34,197 nucleotides of DNA from Actinomycetes bacterium (GTDB taxonomy: Bacteria; Actinomycetota; Acidimicrobiia; Acidimicrobiales; JAAEMS01). The DNA lies in NCBI GenBank assembly GCA_024225275.1, contig JAAEMS010000017.1, positions 1 to 34,197 on the forward strand. Reading direction: 5' to 3'. Made by a program: the position numbers and the translations under genes. Shown here one piece after another: positions 15,408 to 21,514 of the stretch; the stretch's first letter is position 1; each line of letters begins with the position of its first letter. The notes under the pieces were generated by a model. The model did no database searches. It was not told where the DNA came from and saw only the letters and a list, made by a program, of their open reading frames with translations.

Positions 15408-15709
15408 GACTCGCTCCTCACGTGATGGGGGTTCGGACGAGCATCGCCCAACAGTCCGATCAGCCGTTGAGCTTCTTCCTCAGTGCAGACGCCCAACACG
15501 ATGCTCTCGACATCCCACCCCGGCATGGTCACCTCGGCCGAGATCGCGACGAGCGATTCGCCGGCCAACGAGTAGCGGCGACGAGTGGCGTCGGCGTTGC
15601 GCAGCAGGCCCTCGACCGTCAGCGGCCAACCACGAAACACCAAAGCCGCGGTTGGGTCGCGAACCTCGGCATTGCGCAAGTGCGACTCGATCGGTACCAG
15701 CTCGCTCAC
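15404..15709 (-). CDS. Small hypothetical protein, first of an integrase-linked pair
   Basis: A 101-residue protein, including ALVFRGWPLTVEGLLRNADA, then RRRYSLAGESLVAISAEVTM, and a C-terminal TEEEAQRLIGLLGDARPNPH. Its GTG start overlaps the integrase stop by 4 bases (GTGA). The RRRYSLAG..L.AIS motif looks like a conserved core of an unnamed family I associate with actinobacterial islands, from memory and unverified. A two-gene overlapping pair beside an integrase could be a toxin-antitoxin or other maintenance module, but nothing in the sequences proves that. Confidence 0.6.
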   Translation of the reverse strand: MSELVPIESHLRNAEVRDPTAALVFRGWPLTVEGLLRNADATRRRYSLAGESLVAISAEVTMPGWDVESIVLGVCTEEEAQRLIGLLGDARPNPHHVRSES

Positions 15710-16716
15710 TCTGCCTCCCCGTCGAGCACGCCGGCAATGGTGTCAGCGATGCCTTGGTCGAGGCCTTCGAGGGCGTGGGCGTAGGTGCGCATCGTTGTCG
15801 TTGGGTCACTGTGACCCAATCCTGCTGCGACCGAGCGGACGTTGTGGCCGCTGACGATCGCATGCGTGGCCGACCAGTGGCGCAGGTCGTGCAAACGCCA
15901 CCGCTGATCGATGCCCGCCAGCTTGCGGGTGCGCTTCACCACCAGCCGATCCTGTCGGGGCTCGGTGGATTCTCATCGTCGCCGAAGATCCACGGCAACG
16001 CCGCCGACCGCTCGGATCGCCCACCGCTGCGTTCGGTCGATGGTGATTGCCTGGTCGATGATGAGCCGGCCGTCGACCACTCGGTCCCACCGAAGCCCGG
16101 CCAGCTCGGAACGGCGAGCACCAGAGACCGCGGCCAACCGAAGCGCCAGAGGGGCGAACGGATGAACCTGCTCGGCCACCGTCAACGCCAAGGCCACCTC
16201 GTCGACCGACATCACGCCCCTCGGTGTCTTCTTCCGCCGCCGAAGTTTGGCGCTCGCCACGGGATTCGCGGGCAGCAGCTCCCACCGTACGGCCTGGCTG
16301 AACGCCGCCCGCAACAATGTGTGCAGGTTTCGGATCTGGGACTCGCCAACACCTGCCGTGTGCATCCGCAAATGCCAACGGTCGACTTCGGCCACTGACA
16401 ATCGGCTCACCGGCTTCGCCCCGATCTCCTCGGCCTTGATCCACTCGGCCCGGCTCGCATAGTCGCGCCGAGACGACAGGGACCACGACGGGCCCTTGTG
16501 TCCCATGTACTCGTCGAGCAGCTCGGCAACGGTCAGCTCTGTCGACCGCGGGGCCGGACGCGAAGACAACTGAGCGGCAAGGCGTTCGGCATCGCGCTTG
16601 CCGCCTCGGATCGCCCTGGAGACCTGGACCGGCTTGCCCTCATCGTCGTAGCCGACGAAAACGCGCACCTCCCAGTATCCCGATCGCTTCTCCCGAATCG
16701 ATGCCATGTTCGACAC
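15706..16716 (-). pseudogene. Tyrosine recombinase (phage-type integrase), broken by a deletion and a frameshift
   Basis: The N-terminal part is intact: an arm-binding-like start (SIREKRSGYWEVRVFVGYDD), a SAM-like core-binding domain, and the first catalytic arginine in AVSGARRSELAGLRW. After RWAIR (about 16015) the frame runs into a stop. A second frame supplies LPWIFGDDENPPSPDRIGWW, and a third supplies the rest: RLHDLRHWSATHAI with the H-x-x-R box and LGHSDPTTTMRTYAHAL with the nucleophilic tyrosine. Compared with the family, roughly 30 codons that normally carry the catalytic lysine strand are missing between RWAIR and PWIFGDDEN. One G is then lost near 15940-15944. The gene is therefore inactive unless these are sequencing errors. 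A start at 16707 is also possible. Confidence 0.85.
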
Positions 16717-16820
16717 CGAAGAATCAGAAACTAGGGACGAACACGACCGGGAGGTGGAATGGGAACTGAAACGGGAGGTGAGCCACCTGACCGTAGAAAC
16801 CCGTGCAATAGCGGGCCCTA
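16717..16820. other. Integrase-upstream region with short direct repeats and palindromes
   Basis: CGGGAGGTG occurs at 16748-16756 and again at 16772-16780, a 24-base period that could be integrase arm sites. AGGTG-AGC-CACCT at 16776-16788 is a palindrome. AATAG and CTATT flank CGGGCC just below the dehydrogenase stop, around 16807-16822, and could form a weak terminator. In attachment regions of tyrosine recombinases such repeats are common, but function here is inferred. Confidence 0.35.
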
Positions 16821-18035
16821 TTACTCAATCCGCAGCCCCGAGATCGCCCTCGAGATCACCAGCTGCTGGATCTGCTCGGTGCCTTCGAAGATGTCGTAGA
16901 TCTTGGCGTCGCGATGCCAGCGCTCGACAGGGTGGTCGGTGACATAGCCGGCGCCGCCCAGGATCTGCATGGCTCGCTCGGTGGCCCAGACGGCCACCCG
17001 ACCGGCCTTGAGCTTGGCCATCGAGCCCTCGGCGTTCTTGTACTGCTTCTGCTTGCCGAGCCAGGCCGCTCGCCACACCATCATGCGGGCGGCGTCGATC
17101 TCGGTGGCCATGTCGGCGAGCATGAAGGCGATGGACTGGTTCTGGATGATGGGCTTGCCGAACTGGACCCGCTCCTTGGCGTACTGGAGTGAGTACTCGT
17201 AGGCGGCCCGGGCCACCCCAATGGCCTGGGCGGCCACCGCAGGACGGGTGGCCTCGAAGGTCTGCATGGCGGCCTGGGAGTTGCCGGGCTTGCCCTCGCG
17301 GACGCGAGCCAGGCGCTCGTCCAGCTTCTCCTTGCCGCCCAGCAGGCACCGGCCCGGTACCCGCACATCGTCGAGCACGACCTCGGCGGTGTGGCTGGCG
17401 CGGATGCCGTGCTTGTGGAACTTCTGCCCCATCGACAGGCCCGCGGTACCGGGAGGCACCACGAAGGAGGCGTGGCCCCGGCTGCGCAGCTCGGGTTCGA
17501 CGGTGGCGACGACCACGTGGATATCGGCGATGCCGCCGTTGGTGATCCAGGTCTTGGTGCCGTTGAGGACCCACTCGTCGCTGGCCTCGTCGTAGACGGC
17601 ACGGGTGCGGATGGCCGACACGTCGGAGCCGGCATCGGGCTCACTGGCACAGAAGGCCCCGAGCTTGATGTCGTCGGCGGTGCCGTAGCACTGGGGCACC
17701 CACTCGAACAGCTGGTCGGGGGTGGCCGCTGCGGCGATGCCGGCCGCGGCCAGGCCCGAACCCATGATCGCCAGGCCGATACCGGCGTCACCCCAGAAGA
17801 GCTCTTCGAGGGCGATGGGGGTGGAGAGGCCGGTGGGGTCGCCGCGCATGATCTCGGCCATGAACTCCCAGCCGTAGAGCCCGACCTCGGCGGCCTGCTC
17901 GAGGATGGGCCAGGGGGTTTCCTCGCGCTGGTCCCATTCGGCGGCGGCGGGGCGGATGACATCCTCGGCGAAGTCGTGGACCCACTTCTGGAGCTGAAGC
18001 TGGTCCTCACTGAGGGCAAGAGAGAAGTCGGACAT
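16821..18035 (-). CDS. Acyl-CoA dehydrogenase
   Basis: A 404-residue FAD-dependent dehydrogenase that introduces a double bond between C2 and C3 of an acyl-CoA and passes electrons to electron-transfer flavoprotein. Family landmarks include GAFCASEPDAGSDVSAIRT (FAD/substrate loop), NGTKTWITNGG, GIRASHTAEVVLDDVRVP, QFGKPIIQNQSIAFMLADMA and ILGGAGYVTDHPVERWHRDA. The catalytic base position is Glu384 in [14 protein letters not shown] ends 6 bases before the ATG. The substrate chain type cannot be told from sequence. The 3' end from 16899 downward was probably supplied by the integrated island; the codons for [10 protein letters not shown] form the 33-bp attachment core. A TetR-type palindrome lies about 75 bp upstream. 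Confidence 0.93.
   Translation of the reverse strand: MSDFSLALSEDQLQLQKWVHDFAEDVIRPAAAEWDQREETPWPILEQAAEVGLYGWEFMAEIMRGDPTGLSTPIALEELFWGDAGIGLAIMGSGLAAAGIAAAATPDQLFEWVPQCYGTADDIKLGAFCASEPDAGSDVSAIRTRAVYDEASDEWVLNGTKTWITNGGIADIHVVVATVEPELRSRGHASFVVPPGTAGLSMGQKFHKHGIRASHTAEVVLDDVRVPGRCLLGGKEKLDERLARVREGKPGNSQAAMQTFEATRPAVAAQAIGVARAAYEYSLQYAKERVQFGKPIIQNQSIAFMLADMATEIDAARMMVWRAAWLGKQKQYKNAEGSMAKLKAGRVAVWATERAMQILGGAGYVTDHPVERWHRDAKIYDIFEGTEQIQQLVISRAISGLRIE
16867..16899 (+). repeat. 33-bp attachment-core direct repeat, copy 2 (inside the dehydrogenase gene)
   Basis: This is the same 33 bases, in the same orientation, as 10770-10802. On the minus strand it encodes [10 protein letters not shown], including the catalytic glutamate of the acyl-CoA dehydrogenase. 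Upstream of it the gene is whole; downstream (16821-16866) the sequence matches the displaced copy at about 36 of 46 bases. Confidence 0.75.
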
Positions 18036-18110
18036 CGTCGTCCTCCGGGGTCGGGGCTCGGCGAATCGCCGGCTTGTTCATACCGTCGACCGCCGGCCCG
18101 GGGGGCTGAA

Positions 18111-18126
18111 GTTACCGTTCGGTAAC
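18111..18126. promoter_or_regulatory. Perfect 16-bp palindrome, TetR-type operator candidate
   Basis: GTTACCG-TT-CGGTAAC is a perfect inverted repeat in the 124-base gap between the MFS gene stop and the acyl-CoA dehydrogenase start. Palindromes with an ACCG..CGGT core are typical of TetR-family regulators, several of which control fatty-acid degradation genes. Its position suggests control of the dehydrogenase. No TetR gene is in the window. Confidence 0.6.
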
Positions 18127-18159
18127 ATCAGCGTACGCCCTCGCTGGAGCCGATGACAA

Positions 18160-19368
18160 CTACCCCTCATTCGCCCTCTCGTTGGGCAGGGCCACCACCA
18201 GGGCGGCGGCCATGAGTCCCCCACCCACCAGGTAGGTGGAACTGGGGCCCGACCACTCGAACAGGGCTCCGGCCAGGAGGGGCCCAACCGCTCGGGCCCC
18301 GGCCGACGACGCTTGCTGCCACCCGTACACCACACCACGCCGGGCCCGGCCGGCGACGTCACCAACCCGGACCGACAACGCGGGTGAGGCCAACCCCTGA
18401 CCGACCACGAGCAGGCCAAGGGCCGGGATCGTCGTCGCCCATCCCCCTTCGACGGCCAACAACACCAGCCCGGCGGCCACCGTCGCCAGCCCGAACAGCA
18501 AGGTCCGTGACACACCTATCCGTTTGGTGGTGGGTCCGACCAGCCCACCCTGGACCATCGACAACACGAGGCCAATGGCCACGAACACCACTGCCACCCC
18601 TGACGGTGACAACCCGAACCGCCGATCAGCGAGAAGCGAGAAGGTGGCTTCGAAACCCGAGAAGGCACTGGTGCCCAGAAAGGCCACGATCAGCAAGGGC
18701 GCCACGGCCTTGCGGACGCCGGGGACGTCGACCGGCTCCAGCTCATCGACGACCCGGGCCGAACCCGGCGGGTGGGTTTCGGGTAGCCGGTATGCGGCCG
18801 CCCCCGCGTTGAGCAAGGCCAGGCCGGCAGCCAGGTAGAACGGGGTGCGGGTCGACACCAGGGCACCGAGGGCACCGAGGGCGGGGCCAAGCACGAACCC
18901 CAACCCAATGGCCGCACCCAGGAGCCCCAGCAGACGGGGTCGGTCCTCGGGTTCGGCCAGATCGGTGACCGCAGCCTGGGCGACCGAGATCGAGGCGCCC
19001 GAGGCTCCGTCGAGGATGCGGGCCGCGAACAACACAGCCACCGAACCAGCGAGCCCGGTGAGCAGGCTGCCGATGGCGGACCCCACGAGGCTGACCAGCA
19101 GCACCGGTTTACGGCCCACCCGGTCCGACACGCGGCCCATCACCGGGGCCATGATCCCCTGGGCCAACGAGTAGACGGCTACCAGGGCACCAACCGTGGC
19201 GGGGCCCACGCCGAAGTCCTCGACGTAGAGGGGCAGGATCGGGATGACGATCCCGAACCCGATCAGATCCAGAGCCACGGTCGACCACACCACCCAGAAG
19301 CCCTGGGGCGCGCCCTTGCGCGGCGCACCGGAGACGGAAGGGGTAGAAGAAGCAGTCGAGTCGGTCAT
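18160..19368 (-). CDS. Major facilitator superfamily exporter (DHA1/TetA-like)
   Basis: A 402-residue membrane protein with about 12 hydrophobic segments. The first contains DLIGFGIVIPILPLY, a pattern of the TetA-like drug:H+ antiporters. Motif A (GRVSDRVGRKP) follows the second segment, and the RILDGASGASISVAQAAVTD region carries the conserved fourth-helix arginine. A cytoplasmic linker (ETHPPGSARVVDELEP) separates the halves. The N-terminal ~20 residues are Ser/Thr/Pro-rich and hydrophilic. The substrate cannot be assigned. It is upstream of the acyl-CoA dehydrogenase on the same strand but separated by 124 bp containing an operator-like palindrome, so they are likely separate units. It is divergent from the diguanylate cyclase gene. 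Confidence 0.88.
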   Translation of the reverse strand: MTDSTASSTPSVSGAPRKGAPQGFWVVWSTVALDLIGFGIVIPILPLYVEDFGVGPATVGALVAVYSLAQGIMAPVMGRVSDRVGRKPVLLVSLVGSAIGSLLTGLAGSVAVLFAARILDGASGASISVAQAAVTDLAEPEDRPRLLGLLGAAIGLGFVLGPALGALGALVSTRTPFYLAAGLALLNAGAAAYRLPETHPPGSARVVDELEPVDVPGVRKAVAPLLIVAFLGTSAFSGFEATFSLLADRRFGLSPSGVAVVFVAIGLVLSMVQGGLVGPTTKRIGVSRTLLFGLATVAAGLVLLAVEGGWATTIPALGLLVVGQGLASPALSVRVGDVAGRARRGVVYGWQQASSAGARAVGPLLAGALFEWSGPSSTYLVGGGLMAAALVVALPNERANEG

Positions 19369-19487
19369 GGCCAGGCGCCAGCATCGGCGCAGCGGCCGAG
19401 CCTATCGGGGCGGGGTAGTGGGCCGACAGCTCACCATTCCAATCGGTTCAGACTCAGTCTCGGCTGCCAGTCGGCCGATAGAGAGTC

Positions 19488-20741
19488 ATGGACCAGCCAC
19501 TCCCACGGGTCTCTCTACGGCGCGTCGCGGCCCTCGTGAGCGTGGCCGCGGTCGACGGGGCTCTGCTCGGCTGGGCCCTCGCGCCAATGACAACCACGCC
19601 CGTCAGCGAGTTCTTGCGCCTCGGGACCGTGGGCGCCATGACCGCGCTGGGCACCTGGCTCCTTCTCAGCCGCCGCGTCATCGCAACCACCAGCGATACG
19701 CCGACACCGGCTCCCCTACCCGCACCGACGACCGAGGACGACAGCGAGGACCTCGAGCCTGGGCTCGCCTTCTCGGGCCGCCTCGCCCGGGCCCTTGACC
19801 GCACCACCTCCACCACCGAGCTCAAGGCAGTTCTCGACGATGCCTTGGGTCGGACCGGCGCACCTGCGGCCGAGCTGCTGGTTGGGGGCCAGACCGGCGA
19901 CAAGCTCGAATCGGTGGCCTGCACCGGACCTGACCGCATGTGTCCGGTGGGCTCCACCCACGACTGTCCCGCCATCTACCACGGTCGCACCCTGGTCCAG
20001 GACCACAGCGACGAGATCGATGCCTGCCCTCACCTGCGCAGTCGCGACGGTGACCCCCGGGCGGCAGTGTGCGTCCCCGTATTCGTGGGCGGCACCGCTC
20101 TCGGCGTGGTGCACGCCGTCGACGAGGTCGGGACCCGGCCCGACACCAAGACCCTGGCCCAGATCGAGAGCTACGCCACCCACGCGGGGCCGCGGGTGTC
20201 CCCATTCCTGAACAACACCGGTGACGACATCTTCGATCCTCTCACCGGCCTCATCAACCGCACTTCGGCCGAGAACCACATCCGGCTACTCGTCGAACAG
20301 CTCACACCGTTCACTGTGGCGGTGGCCGACATCGACGCCATGTCCGCCATCAACGAGGACTACGGCCACGAGGTCGGTGACCGGGCCATCCGCCTGTTCG
20401 CCGAAGTACTCCGCCACACCCTCCGGCCCGACGATGTGGTCGCCCGTTACGGAGGCGAGGACTTCGTGATGCTGTTCCCGAACACCTCGACCCTCGACGT
20501 CTCGTCGGCCCTCGAACGGGTGCGGGAGCACCTCACCCTTCGCCTCACCGAAGGTGACATCGCCCCGTTCACCGCCAGCTTCGGTGTGGCCGACTCGAAC
20601 CAGGCCGACAACATCGAGGAACTGATCCTCACCGCCGACGACGCCCTCCTGCTGGCCAAGCAACGGGGCCGCAACCGGGTTGTGATCGCCGGCGAGGAGA
20701 CCTACCGGGAACTCTTCGAAGACCAGACCGGGCTGCCCTAG
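19488..20741 (+). CDS. Membrane-anchored GGDEF diguanylate cyclase with a cysteine-rich GAF-like sensor region
   Basis: A 417-residue protein that makes cyclic di-GMP from GTP. Two N-terminal hydrophobic segments (about 12-35 and 45-60) anchor it. Residues ~100-240 look like a GAF-type sensor with cysteines in CTGPDRMCPVGSTHDCPAIY, EIDACPHL and AAVCVPVF. The GGDEF domain follows from FDPLTGLINR (~247) with the active-site variant GGEDF (322-326) and the product-inhibition I-site R313-P-D-D316 exactly five residues before it. All catalytic features appear intact. The stop shares a CTAG with the stop of the convergent WD40-like gene. The signal sensed is unknown; the cysteines could respond to redox state or hold a metal centre. 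Confidence 0.92.
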   Translation: MDQPLPRVSLRRVAALVSVAAVDGALLGWALAPMTTTPVSEFLRLGTVGAMTALGTWLLLSRRVIATTSDTPTPAPLPAPTTEDDSEDLEPGLAFSGRLARALDRTTSTTELKAVLDDALGRTGAPAAELLVGGQTGDKLESVACTGPDRMCPVGSTHDCPAIYHGRTLVQDHSDEIDACPHLRSRDGDPRAAVCVPVFVGGTALGVVHAVDEVGTRPDTKTLAQIESYATHAGPRVSPFLNNTGDDIFDPLTGLINRTSAENHIRLLVEQLTPFTVAVADIDAMSAINEDYGHEVGDRAIRLFAEVLRHTLRPDDVVARYGGEDFVMLFPNTSTLDVSSALERVREHLTLRLTEGDIAPFTASFGVADSNQADNIEELILTADDALLLAKQRGRNRVVIAGEETYRELFEDQTGLP

Positions 20742-21430
20742 ACCCGACTAGAAGGCCAGGTCGCCCACGCCTCGAGGTCGACGTGATCTCCGCCGTAGCG
20801 CCACACCCCGATCATGGCGTGGTCGGCGATGGCCAACAGATGACTGGCCCCCCACCAGGCCATCGGGCCCGAGCTACCGGTCTGCAGGGTGCCCCGCAGC
20901 CGCCGGTGGGAAGCGTCGCACAGCCTCACGTCGCCAACGACATCAACGGTCACCACACTGCCCCCTGTCCCCCTCAAGGCCGCACCGTTGGCGTCGAGGG
21001 CCAAATCCCACCGGCGGCGACCGGCACCCAACGACCACGCCACCAGATCGGGGCCGTCGCCTACCCCCACCACGGTGGACCAGCCGTCGACCACGGCCAG
21101 CTCGCCGGCGGGTCCTAGGGCCACCGAGTTGATGGGTGCGTCGTGGGCAGCCACCCGACCGACCGTCTCGAGCATCCTGGTATCGACGGCGTGCAGACTG
21201 CGGTCGGCTCCGCCCCGCACCAGGCGGCGACCCGATTGGTCGAAGCTGAGCGAGTTGACGGCGCCAACCGGACCGGAGACAGCACTCGTCTCGGCCCACG
21301 TCTCGACGTCGATCCGATGGGCGGCGCCTTCGACCCCCGCGACCCACAGATGCTGACTGTCGGGTGAGAAGCGGACGCAACGGATCCCGCTGGGATCCAA
21401 CCCCGCAGTCACTCGAGGGGGTACTGCCAT
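20738..21430 (-). CDS. WD40-like beta-propeller protein
   Basis: A ~230-residue protein made almost entirely of WD40-type units: GIRCVRFSPDSQHLWVAGVE, AVNSLSFDQSGRRLVRGGAD, PINSVALGPAGELAVVDGWS, a WDLALDANGAALRGTGG unit and a final MAWWGASHLLAIADHAMIGV unit. With about five units it is short for a closed seven-blade propeller and may pair with another protein or form a partial one. There is no signal peptide. I chose the ATG at 21430; a GTG at 21451 is possible. It is divergent from the SNF2-family gene and convergent with the cyclase gene. No enzymatic function is indicated. Confidence 0.7.
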   Translation of the reverse strand: MAVPPRVTAGLDPSGIRCVRFSPDSQHLWVAGVEGAAHRIDVETWAETSAVSGPVGAVNSLSFDQSGRRLVRGGADRSLHAVDTRMLETVGRVAAHDAPINSVALGPAGELAVVDGWSTVVGVGDGPDLVAWSLGAGRRRWDLALDANGAALRGTGGSVVTVDVVGDVRLCDASHRRLRGTLQTGSSGPMAWWGASHLLAIADHAMIGVWRYGGDHVDLEAWATWPSSRV

Positions 21431-21502
21431 GACCCTGATTGCCAACCACACCAGCCGTCGGATCCACCCGAGAGGTCAATACGGATGAGCAACACCCCCC
21501 GG

Positions 21503-21508
21503 TAGTGT
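21503..21508 (+). promoter_or_regulatory. Candidate -10 element for a leaderless SNF2-family mRNA
   Basis: TAGTGT matches the actinobacterial TANNNT -10 pattern and ends six bases before the GTG at 21515, so transcription would start at or next to the first base of the start codon. There is no ribosome binding site in between. A -35 element is not evident. Confidence 0.4.
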
Positions 21509-21514
21509 GAACGG

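Larger units (their letters stand above)
10770..16899. mobile_element. Decayed integrative genomic island in the 3' end of an acyl-CoA dehydrogenase gene
   Basis: About 6.1 kb is bounded by the 33-bp direct repeats. A tyrosine integrase pseudogene starts ~150 bp inside the right repeat, the normal position for an integrase next to its att site. Contents from left to right are an IS630-type deletion derivative, the PqqD-like/HprK-like/Tat cassette, remnants of two other transposases, a small predicted DNA-binding protein, and two small genes overlapping the integrase. Parts, especially 13019-13700, are visibly lower in GC than the flanks. The integrase is broken, so the island is probably fixed. 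Phage 21 and e14 insertion into icd is a known parallel in which the element restores the gene end with silent differences. Confidence 0.72.

Noticed and set aside
15391..16398. A 335-codon plus-strand frame across the integrase
   Set aside because: It is antisense to the broken integrase and the small gene pair; it is Arg/Pro-rich with no domain.
16821..16899. Ordinary tandem duplication of the dehydrogenase as the source of the 10724-10802 fragment
   Set aside because: The homology ends exactly at a 33-bp identical core and an integrase relic lies beside the other copy, which fits site-specific integration better; nothing else of the dehydrogenase is present near the fragment.
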